The notes under the pieces are model-generated. The model was not told the DNA's origin. It ran no database searches and worked only from the letters and a program-made list of their open reading frames with translations. Positions 1 to 9,169 of a stretch of DNA of 64,000 bases are shown here, one piece after another (position 1 is the first letter of the stretch; the number at the start of each line of letters is the position of its first letter). Made by a program: the position numbers and the translations under genes. The stretch is from Chryseobacterium sp. SNU WT5 (lineage in GTDB: Bacteria > Bacteroidota > Bacteroidia > Flavobacteriales > Weeksellaceae), in NCBI RefSeq assembly GCF_007362475.1, contig NZ_CP041687.1, positions 2,108,001 through 2,172,000 on the forward strand. The letters run 5' to 3'.

Positions 1-1
1 A

Positions 2-691
2 ATACGGTTGTTATTTCATTTTGTATCCGTTACGCTATTGCTTTTCTTTGTGAATGCATTTCAATTATTGCCCTTTTGGTCAATTCCAATTTGTTATGTG
101 TTGATCATTGGTATTCTCAATGCTTATAATTTTATGGATGGAATTAACGGAATGTCAGGACTTTACAGTTTGGTGGTTCTTGGTTCACTTTTGTATATCA
201 ATCAATGTGTTTTCAACTTTGTGGAAGCTGACTTTATTGTTTATCCCATTCTTGCGAGTATCGTGTTTCTGTTTTTTAATTTTAGAAATAAGGCCCGGTG
301 TTTTTTAGGTGATATTGGAAGTATGGGTTTAGCTTTTTGGATTATTGCCCTTTTGGCCTTGTTAATGTTAAAAACAGGACAGCTCAAATGGATTCTTTTT
401 TTAACAGTTTACGGGACTGAAACTGTTCTAACAATTATAGAAAGGATAAAGTTAAAGGAGAATATTTTTGATGCTCACCGTCGACATCTATATCAATTGT
501 TTGCTAATGAAAAACAGGTTTCACATCTCTATATTAGTACTTCTTATGCACTTATTCAAATTGTAGTGTGTACAATTGTGATTTTTTCGAAGTGGGCAGA
601 TTGGTTGATTTTTTGTGTAATTTTGTTGCCAGCGATAGCCTTTTATCTATTCATAAAGTCTAACTTAAAAAAACGAATAACCATTTTATAA
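2..691 (+). CDS. Undecaprenyl-phosphate glycosyl-1-phosphate transferase (WecA/MraY-like), 3' part
   Basis: The gene is open at the left edge of the window, so the N-terminus is missing. The visible 227-230 residues are very hydrophobic with several membrane segments. They carry the MraY/WecA family signatures: NFMDGINGMSG (Mg2+/substrate loop), FLGDIGSMG, and a cytoplasmic HRRHLYQ motif near residue 158. Members transfer a sugar-1-phosphate from a UDP-sugar to undecaprenyl phosphate at the inner membrane, starting a surface polysaccharide repeat unit. Its place just upstream of dTDP-sugar genes fits O-antigen or capsule synthesis. The exact sugar donor cannot be read from this fragment. Confidence 0.85.
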   Translation: MRLLFHFVSVTLLLFFVNAFQLLPFWSIPICYVLIIGILNAYNFMDGINGMSGLYSLVVLGSLLYINQCVFNFVEADFIVYPILASIVFLFFNFRNKARCFLGDIGSMGLAFWIIALLALLMLKTGQLKWILFLTVYGTETVLTIIERIKLKENIFDAHRRHLYQLFANEKQVSHLYISTSYALIQIVVCTIVIFSKWADWLIFCVILLPAIAFYLFIKSNLKKRITIL

Positions 692-771
692 ATTATTTTA
701 CTATTTGTGTTTGTGATTTGTAATTCAGCAAAGAATACGTAGGAAGCTGTTAAAATGTCTTTTTTTCAAAA

Positions 772-1794
772 ATGAATAATAAAATTAAAATTGCGGTCTT
801 AGGATATGGAAATATTGGCAAAAGACACGTAGAGGTGATTTTGAATAACGCTGAATTTAAAATAATTGCGGTTATTGAATCTGTGTTTACGGAGTGTCCG
901 CTTCTAGATAAAGCTTCTATTCCTATTTTTGAAGATTTATCAAAGTTTTTCAGTGCAGATTTGAAAGTTGATTTTATCGCCGTCTGTACGCCAAACGGAT
1001 TGCATTTCCAACATGCGAAATCAATTTTGGAGCAGAATATCAATGTGATTATTGAAAAACCGATTACAATTGAATCTAAGCATGCTGAAATTTTAACAAA
1101 AATTGCAAATGAGAAAGATTTGAAGATATTTCCAGTGATGCAGAATCGGTTTTCTCCTCCCGCACTTTGGTTAAAGGATTTGCTAGATTCTAAAAAATTA
1201 GGTAAAATATTTATGGTTCAAGTTTCCTGCTATTGGAATCGGGACGAGCGCTATTACTCAAAAAATTCTTGGAGAGGGACAAAAAACCTGGATGGTGGCA
1301 GTCTCTACACACAATTCTCTCATTATTTGGATATTTTATTTTGGTTGTTCGGCGATATTACCAATATTATCAGCAAACTTAAAGACTTTAATCATCAAAA
1401 ATTGACTGAATTTGAAGATAGTGGTATTATAACTTTTGACTTTCAATCAGGTGGAATTGGTAGTTTTAATTTTTCAACATCGGTTTGGCAAGAAAACCTG
1501 GAAAGTTCAATTACAATAATTTCAGAGTATGGATCTGTGAAAGTAGGCGGACAATATATGGAGCAGGTTGAAAAATGTTTAATAAAGGATTACGAATTAC
1601 CCGCTTTGTCTCAAACAAATGCTTGTAATGATTACGGCACCTATAAAGGCTCCGCTCAAAATCATCATTTTCTTTATCAAAATATTGCAGATATGCTCAA
1701 TAGGAATGTAAAACTTAGAACGCAACTTGATGAAAGTGTCCAACTTATCGAACGCATTGAACAGATATATAGTAATAAAATAGAACGGTATTAA
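772..1794 (+). CDS. Gfo/Idh/MocA family NAD(P)-dependent oxidoreductase
   Basis: A 340-aa protein with an N-terminal Rossmann fold (GYGNIGKRH near residues 11-19) and the EKP motif near residue 95 that is typical of Gfo/Idh/MocA dehydrogenases. The family oxidises or reduces sugar hydroxyl groups. Related enzymes in polysaccharide clusters act on UDP-GlcNAc-type nucleotide sugars. It is followed after 3 nt by rfbC, so it is probably in one operon with the dTDP-sugar genes. The substrate is not decided by sequence. It could modify the keto-sugar made by RfbB/RfbC or an unrelated UDP-sugar. Confidence 0.8.
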   Translation: MNNKIKIAVLGYGNIGKRHVEVILNNAEFKIIAVIESVFTECPLLDKASIPIFEDLSKFFSADLKVDFIAVCTPNGLHFQHAKSILEQNINVIIEKPITIESKHAEILTKIANEKDLKIFPVMQNRFSPPALWLKDLLDSKKLGKIFMVQVSCYWNRDERYYSKNSWRGTKNLDGGSLYTQFSHYLDILFWLFGDITNIISKLKDFNHQKLTEFEDSGIITFDFQSGGIGSFNFSTSVWQENLESSITIISEYGSVKVGGQYMEQVEKCLIKDYELPALSQTNACNDYGTYKGSAQNHHFLYQNIADMLNRNVKLRTQLDESVQLIERIEQIYSNKIERY

Positions 1795-1797
1795 AAT

Positions 1798-2343
1798 ATG
1801 AAAATTAAAGAAACCCCATTAAAAGACTGTTATATAATAGAGCCAATTTTATTCGAAGACGATCGCGGTTATTTTTATGAAAAATTCAATGAAAAGAAAT
1901 TTAATGAATTAACGGGATTAAATGGGCATTTTGTCCAGGATAATGTTTCAAAGTCTAATTACGGTGTAGTAAGAGGATTGCATTTGCAAAAAGCGAATCA
2001 TGCACAGGCAAAATTGGTTTCGTGTTTAGATGGGAAAGTTTGGGATGTTGCAGTAGATTTAAGGAAGGGTTCTCCTACTTTTGGGAAATGGTTTGGCGTG
2101 GAACTTTCGGGTGAAAACAAATTGCAATTCTATGTGCCCAGAGGTTTTGCTCATGGGTTTTCTGTACTTTCAGAAACCGCAGTTTTTGCTTATAAATGTG
2201 ATAATTTTTATTATAAAGAATCAGAAGGTGGTGTTTTGTGGAACGATCAGGAATTAAGAATAGATTGGAAATTACCGACAGCGGATATCCTTCTCTCTGA
2301 CAAAGATAAAATTCAACCTACCTTCGCTGAAGGAAATTTTTAG
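1798..2343 (+). CDS. rfbC: dTDP-4-dehydrorhamnose 3,5-epimerase
   Basis: A 181-aa cupin protein of normal RmlC length. RGLHLQ at residues 59-64 supplies the catalytic histidine, and VPRGFAHGF follows further on. RmlC epimerises C3 and C5 of dTDP-4-keto-6-deoxyglucose in the dTDP-L-rhamnose pathway in the cytoplasm. It starts 3 nt after the oxidoreductase and 11 nt before rfbB, a clear operon arrangement. Sequence recognition is strong. The final product may not be rhamnose, because no rfbD reductase is present in this window. Confidence 0.93.
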   Translation: MKIKETPLKDCYIIEPILFEDDRGYFYEKFNEKKFNELTGLNGHFVQDNVSKSNYGVVRGLHLQKANHAQAKLVSCLDGKVWDVAVDLRKGSPTFGKWFGVELSGENKLQFYVPRGFAHGFSVLSETAVFAYKCDNFYYKESEGGVLWNDQELRIDWKLPTADILLSDKDKIQPTFAEGNF

Positions 2344-2354
2344 AAAATACAGTT

Positions 2355-3446
2355 ATGAAAAATATTTTGATCACCGGTGGAGCTGGTTTTATAGGATCTC
2401 ATGTGGTTCGGGAATTTGTACAGAACAATCCGGAAGCAACTATTATCAACCTCGATGCTTTAACGTACGCTGGAAATCTGGAAAATTTAAAAGATATTGA
2501 AAACGAACCCAATTATGTTTTTGAAAAAGCAGATATCACGGATGTAGATGAGTTAAGAAAAGTTTTTGAGAAATATCATCCCGATGCAATCATCCATTTA
2601 GCTGCAGAAAGTCACGTTGACAGAAGTATTGAGGATCCGAGTTCTTTCATTAATACCAACGTAAATGGAACTGCAAACCTTTTGAATTTAGCCAGAGAAT
2701 TCTGGACGTTAAATCCAGATCATCAACATGGTAATTTTCCGAATGAAACCAGAACTAATTTATTCTATCACGTTTCTACGGATGAGGTTTATGGAAGTTT
2801 GGGCGAAACGGGTTTCTTTTTAGAAACTACCGCCTATGATCCTCAATCTCCGTATTCTGCAAGTAAAGCGGCTTCTGATCATTTGGTTCGAGCGTACGGA
2901 AACACCTACGGAATGCCATTTATTATTTCGAATTGTTCGAATAATTACGGTCCCAATCATTTTCCTGAAAAATTAATTCCATTGTGTATTTCTAATATTT
3001 TAAATGGAAAACCTCTTCCAATTTATGGAGATGGAAAATACACCAGAGATTGGTTGTATGTAATTGACCACGCCAAAGCAATTCATCAAATATTTTTTGA
3101 AGCAAAAACGGGTGAAACTTATAACATCGGTGGTTTTAACGAATGGCAGAACATTGATTTGGTGAAAGAGCTTATCAAGCAAATGGATGAAAAATTAGGA
3201 AATCCAGCAGGTCATTCTGAAAAATTAATTACTTACGTGAAAGACAGACCAGGACACGATTTACGATACGCAATTGATGCAACTAAATTGAATAAAGAAT
3301 TAGGTTGGATGCCAAGTGTAACTTTTGAAGAAGGACTTGGAAAAACAATCAACTGGTTTTTAGAGAATAAAGATTGGCTGGATAATGTGACTTCTGGCGA
3401 TTATCAGAAATATTATGTTTCGCAATATTCGAATGATACGAATTAA
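2355..3446 (+). CDS. rfbB: dTDP-glucose 4,6-dehydratase
   Basis: A 363-aa extended short-chain dehydrogenase. GGAGFIGSH near residues 8-16 binds NAD+. STDEVYG provides the Thr-Asp-Glu catalytic group, and YSASKAASDH contains the Tyr-x3-Lys pair. RmlB converts dTDP-glucose to dTDP-4-keto-6-deoxyglucose, the substrate of the RfbC encoded just upstream. The length and all key residues are normal. The gene belongs to the rfbC-rfbB-rfbA group, here split by a small GxxExxY gene. Confidence 0.95.
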   Translation: MKNILITGGAGFIGSHVVREFVQNNPEATIINLDALTYAGNLENLKDIENEPNYVFEKADITDVDELRKVFEKYHPDAIIHLAAESHVDRSIEDPSSFINTNVNGTANLLNLAREFWTLNPDHQHGNFPNETRTNLFYHVSTDEVYGSLGETGFFLETTAYDPQSPYSASKAASDHLVRAYGNTYGMPFIISNCSNNYGPNHFPEKLIPLCISNILNGKPLPIYGDGKYTRDWLYVIDHAKAIHQIFFEAKTGETYNIGGFNEWQNIDLVKELIKQMDEKLGNPAGHSEKLITYVKDRPGHDLRYAIDATKLNKELGWMPSVTFEEGLGKTINWFLENKDWLDNVTSGDYQKYYVSQYSNDTN

Positions 3447-3463
3447 AACAAATTTCACAAGTT

Positions 3464-3844
3464 GTGGAAGATAAAATTCTTTTCAAAGATGAAAGTTATA
3501 AGATCATTGGCATTTGCATGAATGTTCATTCCTCTTTGGGTACAGGATTTTTAGAAGCTGTTTACAGTGAAGTTTTAGAAATAGAATTCAAAAAGAATAA
3601 TATTCCTTTTGAAAAAGAAAAAAAATTAGAGATCTTCTTCAACGGAGAGAAATTAAATAAAACATATCGAGTAGATTTCCTTTGCTTTAATGAAATAATT
3701 ATTGAGTTAAAGTCTGTAAGCTTTTTACATGATAACTTCTCAAAACAATTGCAAAATTATCTTAAAGCGACCAATAAAAAATTAGGAATACTTATTAACT
3801 TTGGGGAGAAATCTTTAAAATATAAAAGAATTATTAACTTATAA
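3464..3844 (+). CDS. GxxExxY family protein (PD-(D/E)XK-like fold)
   Basis: A 126-aa protein with the family motif GFLEAVY near residue 28 and a later [15 protein letters not shown] segment that matches the Asp...Glu-x-Lys core of PD-(D/E)XK nuclease folds. It starts at GTG (3464), directly after rfbB. No in-frame ATG fits. Its biochemical role is not established. It separates rfbB from rfbA although it has no known part in dTDP-sugar synthesis, and AATTTCAC/GTGAAATT inverted copies flank it (about 3452-3459 and 3878-3887). This suggests that it arrived as a small insertion. Confidence 0.75.
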   Translation: MEDKILFKDESYKIIGICMNVHSSLGTGFLEAVYSEVLEIEFKKNNIPFEKEKKLEIFFNGEKLNKTYRVDFLCFNEIIIELKSVSFLHDNFSKQLQNYLKATNKKLGILINFGEKSLKYKRIINL

Positions 3845-3850
3845 AATCTG

Positions 3851-3890
3851 AGTTAATTCGAGAAATTCGGATAATTCGTGAAATTCAAAA
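3851..3890. repeat. Short direct repeats of an AATTCGnGAAATTC-type motif
   Basis: Between the GxxExxY gene and rfbA the sequence repeats AATTCG-type words (AATTCGAGAAATTC, GATAATTCGTGAAATTC). The 3' copy is inverted relative to AAATTTCAC found just before the GxxExxY start. No gene fits here. It may be the edge of a small mobile unit. Confidence 0.45.
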
Positions 3891-3894
3891 AATT

Positions 3895-4755
3895 ATGAAG
3901 GGAATTATTTTAGCCGGAGGTTCCGGAACAAGATTGTATCCTTTAACGATCGCCGTTAGCAAACAGTTAATGCCAGTATATGATAAGCCGATGATTTACT
4001 ATCCGCTTTCAACTTTGCTATTAGCGGGGATAAAAGATATTTTAATTATTACAACTCCACACGATCAAGAAGGATTCATCAAGCTTTTAGGAGATGGTTC
4101 AGCGATTGGTTGCAATATTCAGTATAAAGTTCAGCCGAGTCCGGATGGTTTAGCTCAAGCATTTATTTTGGGCGAAGAATTTATCGGTGACGATTCTGTA
4201 GCTTTAGTTTTAGGAGATAATATTTTTTATGGAACTGGTTTGGCAAAATTGCTGGAAAGTAAGACCAATGTAAGAGGAGGTTGTGTTTTCGCTTACCAGG
4301 TTTCTGATCCCGAACGATATGGGGTTGTAGAATTTGATGAAAATTTAAAAGCAGTTTCCATTGAAGAAAAACCAGAAAATCCTAAATCAAATTTTGCAGT
4401 TCCTGGCTTATACTTTTATGATAATTCTGTAGTAGAATATGCTAAAAATTTGAAACCATCTGTTCGTGGAGAATTAGAGATTACCGATATTAATAGAATT
4501 TACCTTGAAAAAGAACAGTTGGAAGTAGGAGTAATGTCTCGTGGAACAGCGTGGTTAGATACTGGAACATTTGATTCCTTACATGAAGCTTCAGAATTTG
4601 TGAAAGTTCTGGAAAAAAGACAAGGATTCAAAATTTCTTGTATTGAAGAAATAGCCTACCTAAAAGGATTTATTAATAAAGAACAGTTGCTAAAATCGGC
4701 CGAAAAGTACGGCAAAAGCGGTTACGGAGACTATTTAAAAAAGTTGATTGTTTAA
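3895..4755 (+). CDS. rfbA: Glucose-1-phosphate thymidylyltransferase
   Basis: A 286-aa nucleotidyltransferase with the N-terminal [11 protein letters not shown] signature and [16 protein letters not shown], both typical of RmlA. It makes dTDP-glucose from dTTP and glucose-1-phosphate, the first step of the pathway continued by RfbB and RfbC. The length is normal. It is the last gene of the cluster and is followed by a strong hairpin terminator. The order here (C, B, then A) is reversed relative to the reaction order, and rfbD is absent. Confidence 0.95.
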   Translation: MKGIILAGGSGTRLYPLTIAVSKQLMPVYDKPMIYYPLSTLLLAGIKDILIITTPHDQEGFIKLLGDGSAIGCNIQYKVQPSPDGLAQAFILGEEFIGDDSVALVLGDNIFYGTGLAKLLESKTNVRGGCVFAYQVSDPERYGVVEFDENLKAVSIEEKPENPKSNFAVPGLYFYDNSVVEYAKNLKPSVRGELEITDINRIYLEKEQLEVGVMSRGTAWLDTGTFDSLHEASEFVKVLEKRQGFKISCIEEIAYLKGFINKEQLLKSAEKYGKSGYGDYLKKLIV

Positions 4756-4774
4756 TAGGAATCGAAAAAAATAT

Positions 4775-4803
4775 AAAGAGAGTCAAATAAGGCTCTCTTT
4801 TTT
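4775..4803 (+). terminator. Rho-independent terminator after rfbA
   Basis: A 10-bp stem (AAAGAGAGTC pairing with GGCTCTCTTT, one G.T pair) with an AAATAA loop, followed by a T run. It ends the dTDP-sugar operon. Confidence 0.85.
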
Positions 4804-4897
4804 ATTGATTAAACTCAGGCAGTATATGATTGCGCTGAAGAAAATTGTTTAAAAAATAACTTCAGATCTTTTATTGAAATTTTTATATATTTACTTC

Positions 4898-6115
4898 ATG
4901 GCTGAAATATTTATTATCGGAATTTGTCTCATTTTACTAATATCTTATCTCTTTGATATTTCTACCAAATTTACTAAGATTCCGTCTGTTATTTTATTAT
5001 TAGCGACCGGTTGGCTTTTGAATCAGGTTGGGGGATTGTTTAATGTGATCATTCCAAACCTGAATGTTATTCTGCCAATTTTGGGTACAGTAGGGCTGAT
5101 CTTAATTGTTTTAGAAGGTTCCCTTGAACTCGAATTAAATCAGTCTACAAAGGAAGTTGTGAAAAAATCTGCTGTTATTGCTTTGGTTCCGTTGGTAATT
5201 ATTGCCATAGGATTTTCACTTTTTTTATATCTGGAGTGGAATATTTCCTTTAAGCAAAGTTTAATCAATATTATCCCGTTTTGTATTATCAGTAGTTCAA
5301 TCGCAATTCCCAGCGCGATTAATTTAACAAAACAGAAACGTCAGTTCATCACTTATGAAAGTAGTCTGTCAGATATTATAGGAGTACTGTTTTTTAACTT
5401 CGCTACGTTTGGAACTGCAATTACATTAAGTGGAGCAGTTCATTTTGCCGGCCAGTTTCTGCTGATGTTGTTAATTTCCGTAGTAGCATCTTTAGTTCTT
5501 GCATTTCTATTGGCCAAGATCGATCATCATATTAAATACGGGCCGATAATTATTCTTAATATTTTAATTTATCAAGTTTCAAAGATTTACCATCTTCCCG
5601 CTTTGATTTTTATCCTGTTTTTCGGATTGGTTTTGGGTAATATTGACGAGTTACGAAATGTGAAATTCTTACGGAATATTCGGTTTACAAAACTAACCAG
5701 AGAAGTGAGGCATTTTAAAGATGTGGTAATAGAAGCTACTTTTATTGTCAGAACGCTCTTTTTTATCGTATTCGGATTTGTACTAAAAACGGAGGATATT
5801 ATTAATCAAGATTCTTTAATTTGGTCTATTTCAATAGTTATTGCCATTTACATCTTACGTGCAGCTTTCTTAAAATTAGGTAAAATGGATATGCAACCTC
5901 TTTTTTATATTGCACCGCGTGGTTTAATTACGGTGCTTTTATTTTTAAGTATTACGCCCGAGCAGCGTTTTGCGTATCTTAATGAATCTGTTGTGATCCA
6001 GGTCATTCTAATGACAACCTTTATAATGATGATCGGCCTTTTATTTGAGAAAAAAGGTAAACCGGAGATGCTGAGATTTCCAAATTTCCGTAAAGACAAA
6101 TCAGAACAAGAATAA
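4898..6115 (+). CDS. Cation:proton antiporter (CPA family)
   Basis: About 405 residues with 11-12 hydrophobic segments, rich in small residues, in the arrangement of Na+/H+ or K+/H+ antiporters of the CPA superfamily. The ATG at 4898 is preferred over an in-frame TTG 24 nt upstream because it gives a normal first membrane helix (MAEIFIIGICLILL). No C-terminal TrkA-N domain is present. A C-terminal charged tail ends near KDKSEQE. It probably exchanges monovalent cations for protons at the inner membrane. The ion specificity cannot be told. It is monocistronic, between the rfbA terminator and rimO. Confidence 0.8.
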   Translation: MAEIFIIGICLILLISYLFDISTKFTKIPSVILLLATGWLLNQVGGLFNVIIPNLNVILPILGTVGLILIVLEGSLELELNQSTKEVVKKSAVIALVPLVIIAIGFSLFLYLEWNISFKQSLINIIPFCIISSSIAIPSAINLTKQKRQFITYESSLSDIIGVLFFNFATFGTAITLSGAVHFAGQFLLMLLISVVASLVLAFLLAKIDHHIKYGPIIILNILIYQVSKIYHLPALIFILFFGLVLGNIDELRNVKFLRNIRFTKLTREVRHFKDVVIEATFIVRTLFFIVFGFVLKTEDIINQDSLIWSISIVIAIYILRAAFLKLGKMDMQPLFYIAPRGLITVLLFLSITPEQRFAYLNESVVIQVILMTTFIMMIGLLFEKKGKPEMLRFPNFRKDKSEQE

Positions 6116-6134
6116 TTTTTTGCGATAATATCCT

Positions 6135-6142
6135 TACCTTTG
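6135..6142 (+). promoter_or_regulatory. Bacteroidetes -7 element (TAccTTTG) upstream of rimO
   Basis: TACCTTTG matches the TAnnTTTG -7 consensus and lies 18 nt before the rimO ATG. No well-spaced TTG -33 box is seen. It supports the ATG at 6161 as the start, because the in-frame TTG at 6140 lies inside the -7 element. Confidence 0.6.
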
Positions 6143-6160
6143 CGGCCAATAAATTTTATA

Positions 6161-7462
6161 ATGCGCACAAAATCAGTCGGAAAAAAGAAAATAAACATCG
6201 TTACTTTAGGATGTTCCAAAAATGTATATGATTCGGAAGTGTTGATGGGACAGCTAAAAGCCAATGGTAAGGAAGTAGTTCACGAAGATAAGGGCGATAT
6301 CGTTGTTATTAATACTTGTGGTTTTATTGATAATGCAAAAGAAGAATCTATTAATACGATCTTAGAATTTGTAGAAGCTAAAAACCGTGGCGAAGTAGAG
6401 CAGGTTTTTGTTACAGGTTGTCTTTCAGAAAGATATAAGCCCGATTTAATTAGAGAAATTCCCGATGTTGATCAGTATTTCGGAACCCGTGATTTACCTT
6501 TGTTATTAAAGCATTTAGGTGCAGATTATAAACATGAGTTGGTTGGTGAAAGAATGGTTACTACTCCAAGACATTACGCTTACCTTAAAATTTCTGAAGG
6601 ATGCGACCGCCCATGTTCTTTCTGCGCAATACCTTTAATGAGAGGAAAAAATATTTCTACACCAATTGAAAATTTAGTTATTGAAGCAGAGAAATTGGCG
6701 AAAAAAGGGGTGAAGGAATTAATCTTAATTGCCCAGGATCTAACCTATTACGGCTTAGATTTATATAAAAAGCGTGCTTTAGGTGATTTGCTTTTACGTT
6801 TGGTGAAAGTAGAAGGAATAGAGTGGATTCGTTTACATTATGCTTTTCCAACAGGCTTTCCAGAAGATGTTTTAGAAATTATCAAGAACGAACCGAAAGT
6901 TTGTAACTATATCGATATCCCATTACAGCATATCAATTCTGATCTTTTAAAAGCGATGAAGCGTGGAACTTCACACGAGAAAACCAACGCTTTATTAGCC
7001 AAGTTCAGACAAATGGTTCCGGATATGGCTATCAGAACGACTTTAATCGTAGGTTTTCCAGGTGAAACAGAGGAGAAATTCCAGGAGATGAAAGAATGGG
7101 TTCGTGAGCAGCGATTTGACCGTTTGGGATGTTTTACCTATTCACACGAAGAAAATACAACTGCTTATGTTTTAGAGGACAACGTGCCTCAAGACGTAAA
7201 AGAAGCTCGGGTAGAAGAGATCATGGAATTGCAGTCACATATTTCTTGGGAGAAAAATCAAGAGAGAATAGGTAAAACTTACCGCTGTATTTTTGATCGT
7301 AAAGAGGGTAATTATTTTGTAGGACGAACAGAATTCGATTCTCCGGATGTTGATAATACTGTTTTAGTTTCTGCAGAAAATACCTACTTATCCATTGGTG
7401 AGTTTGCAGATATTAAAATTACTTCAGCTGAAGAGTTTGATTTATACGGAGAACTCGTTTAA
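6161..7462 (+). CDS. rimO: Ribosomal protein S12 methylthiotransferase
   Basis: A 433-aa radical SAM protein. The N-terminal UPF0004 domain has three cysteines (LGCSKN, NTCGFI, TGCLSERY) for one 4Fe-4S cluster. The central radical-SAM motif CDRPCSFC binds the second cluster, and a TRAM-like C-terminus follows. RimO adds a methylthio group to the conserved Asp of ribosomal protein S12. The length and motifs are complete. The ATG at 6161 is chosen because an upstream TTG lies within the promoter. It ends before a strong terminator. Confidence 0.93.
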   Translation: MRTKSVGKKKINIVTLGCSKNVYDSEVLMGQLKANGKEVVHEDKGDIVVINTCGFIDNAKEESINTILEFVEAKNRGEVEQVFVTGCLSERYKPDLIREIPDVDQYFGTRDLPLLLKHLGADYKHELVGERMVTTPRHYAYLKISEGCDRPCSFCAIPLMRGKNISTPIENLVIEAEKLAKKGVKELILIAQDLTYYGLDLYKKRALGDLLLRLVKVEGIEWIRLHYAFPTGFPEDVLEIIKNEPKVCNYIDIPLQHINSDLLKAMKRGTSHEKTNALLAKFRQMVPDMAIRTTLIVGFPGETEEKFQEMKEWVREQRFDRLGCFTYSHEENTTAYVLEDNVPQDVKEARVEEIMELQSHISWEKNQERIGKTYRCIFDRKEGNYFVGRTEFDSPDVDNTVLVSAENTYLSIGEFADIKITSAEEFDLYGELV

Positions 7463-7515
7463 GAATCAGCAGGTTTTAAGGCTATAATTATCAAAATAGC
7501 AATAATAAATAGTAA

Positions 7516-7548
7516 AAAAATACTTTCGGAATTTCTGAAAGTATTTTT
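7516..7548 (+). terminator. Rho-independent terminator after rimO
   Basis: A 12-bp stem, AAAAATACTTTC pairing with GAAAGTATTTTT around a 9-nt loop. It lies 53 nt past the rimO stop and could act on both strands. Confidence 0.85.
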
Positions 7549-7745
7549 GGTTTAAGATGCTGATTGAAAGATGGTTAAATGATAGGATTGGTTGGCGTTA
7601 TGCAGTGTTTAGTTAAATTAATTAACATTTGGGACTCTTTTTTAACACAATTTATGAATCTTTGTCAGCTACCGCTATTAGCAAGCAGACACGTGTTGTT
7701 AACAAAAAATTAACAATTCCTTAAGAGAGTTTAACTTATCAAATG

Positions 7746-7774
7746 TTGTGTAAGTCAATTTCGGAATAAATTTG
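7746..7774 (+). promoter_or_regulatory. Bacteroidetes promoter of the rlpA-like gene
   Basis: TTG (7746-7748), an 18-nt spacer, then TAAATTTG (7767-7774) is a full match to the -33/-7 Bacteroidetes sigma consensus. Transcription would start near 7780, leaving a leader of about 25 nt. Confidence 0.8.
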
Positions 7775-7804
7775 CAGAGTCAAAACCAATAAAAATAATT
7801 CAAA

Positions 7805-8182
7805 ATGATGAAAAGAGGAATACTCCTAATCATAATGATGATTTCAACACTCGGTATTTATTCATTCAACAAGTATGATGCCGATGATGCCAAAACTAGT
7901 TTTGCATCGTTCTACCACGATAAGTTTAACGGTAGGAAAACAGCAAGCGGAGAGATTTTCAGTAATGCAAAGTTAACCGCAGCTAACAGAACCCTTCCTT
8001 TCGGGACGATGGTGAAAGTCACCAACCTGAGAACGGGGAAAAGTGTAATCGTAGAAATAAATGACCGAGGTCCTTTTCATTCTTCCCGAGCACTTGACCT
8101 CACCAAGGCAGCCTTTAAGGCCATAGGAAATACCGCAAGAGGTACTATGCCCGTAGAATACGAAATTATCGACAACGACTAA
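7805..8182 (+). CDS. RlpA-like septal ring lytic transglycosylase / double-psi beta-barrel protein
   Basis: A 125-aa secreted protein. An N-terminal hydrophobic signal (residues 3-20) is followed by a double-psi beta-barrel with the RlpA signatures ASFYHDKFNGRKTASGE, LPFGTMVKVTNL and INDRGPF. RlpA enzymes cleave denuded glycan strands of peptidoglycan. The conserved Asp of the NDRGP motif is present. It lacks a SPOR domain, so it is the short form of the family. ATG at 7805 or 7808 is possible. It has its own promoter and terminator. Confidence 0.85.
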   Translation: MMKRGILLIIMMISTLGIYSFNKYDADDAKTSFASFYHDKFNGRKTASGEIFSNAKLTAANRTLPFGTMVKVTNLRTGKSVIVEINDRGPFHSSRALDLTKAAFKAIGNTARGTMPVEYEIIDND

Positions 8183-8201
8183 CATTTACGTTTCAAAAAC
8201 C

Positions 8202-8229
8202 AAAGCCGATTCTCTAGAGTCGGCTTTTT
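8202..8229 (+). terminator. Terminator after the rlpA-like gene
   Basis: The stem AAAGCCGA/TCGGCTTT around a CTAG-containing loop is followed by a T run. It lies 20 nt past the stop and is probably shared by the convergent xth gene. Confidence 0.8.
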
Positions 8230-8404
8230 ATTTGCTTATTTGATCGGTCCAAAACCTGTCCTGAATTTCTCAAAATATTAAGGCTTTCTTTTTCCACGAC
8301 GTTTCACAAAAAAGTGCTTTTTTCCGGCCAGATCTGCAACGATTGATGCGATAAAGTGAATCAGGTATTTACACGAACTTTTATTGTTGAAAAAAGTCCT
8401 TTAG

Positions 8405-9166
8405 TTACGAAAGTTCTACCATCACAGGACAGTGATCAGAGTGTACCGCTTCTTTTAAAATAGCAGCTCTTGACAGCTTTTCTTTCAATGAATACGATAC
8501 GAAGTTATAATCTAATCTCCATCCTTTATTTCGGGCTCTGGAATTCTGGCGATAGCTCCACCAGGAATAATTATCCGGTTGATCGTTGAAGAATCTAAAA
8601 CTGTCAATCAGCTCACATTCTTCGATAAATTGAGTCATCCATTCTCTTTCCATCGGTAGGAAGCCAGAGGTGTTCTTTAAGCCTTCTGGATTGTGAATGT
8701 CGATTGCGTTATGACAAATATTAAAATCACCACTTATAATAAGGTTAGGAATCGTTTTCTTTAATTCTTTGATGTAATTCAGGAAATCATAACAAAACTT
8801 CATTTTGAAATCTAATCTTTCAATGTTGGATGCAGAAGGAACATATACCGAAATCACTGAAAATTTTTCAAAGTCAGCACGCATAATTCGACCTTCAGAA
8901 TCATAATGTTCAATTCCGCAGCCGTATTCTACATGAATAGGTTTTATTTTAGAAGCGATTCCAACTCCCGAATACCCTTTTTTCTGTGCAGAATGCCAAT
9001 AACTGAAATAGCCATTATTTTCCAGGCTTTCCATGTCGATTTGATCATTTCCGGCCTTACTTTCCTGGATACAGATCACGTCGGGATTGGCAACGGTAAG
9101 CCATCCTAAAAAATCTTTGGTAAAAGCTGCACGGATTCCGTTTACATTATAAGAGATGATTTTCAT
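8405..9166 (-). CDS. xth: Exodeoxyribonuclease III
   Basis: A 253-aa endonuclease/exonuclease/phosphatase-fold protein. The recognisable motifs run in order: NVNGIRAA at the N-terminus, the metal-binding Glu in IQESKA, SGDFNICHNAIDIHNP (Asp/Asn catalytic core), WWSYR, DYNFVS and the C-terminal SDHCPV (catalytic Asp-His). It cleaves AP sites and degrades duplex DNA 3' to 5' in base excision repair. The length is normal. It lies 3 nt after the membrane protein gene at 9170-9667, so the two may be cotranscribed. Confidence 0.93.
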   Translation of the reverse strand: MKIISYNVNGIRAAFTKDFLGWLTVANPDVICIQESKAGNDQIDMESLENNGYFSYWHSAQKKGYSGVGIASKIKPIHVEYGCGIEHYDSEGRIMRADFEKFSVISVYVPSASNIERLDFKMKFCYDFLNYIKELKKTIPNLIISGDFNICHNAIDIHNPEGLKNTSGFLPMEREWMTQFIEECELIDSFRFFNDQPDNYSWWSYRQNSRARNKGWRLDYNFVSYSLKEKLSRAAILKEAVHSDHCPVMVELS

Positions 9167-9169
9167 TGA

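Noticed and set aside
8230-8404. Short minus-strand coding-like stretch ending ...KKHFFVKRRGKRKP before a stop
   Set aside because: It looks protein-like, but there is no start codon between the xth stop and this stretch. It is too short to call a gene or a definite remnant.
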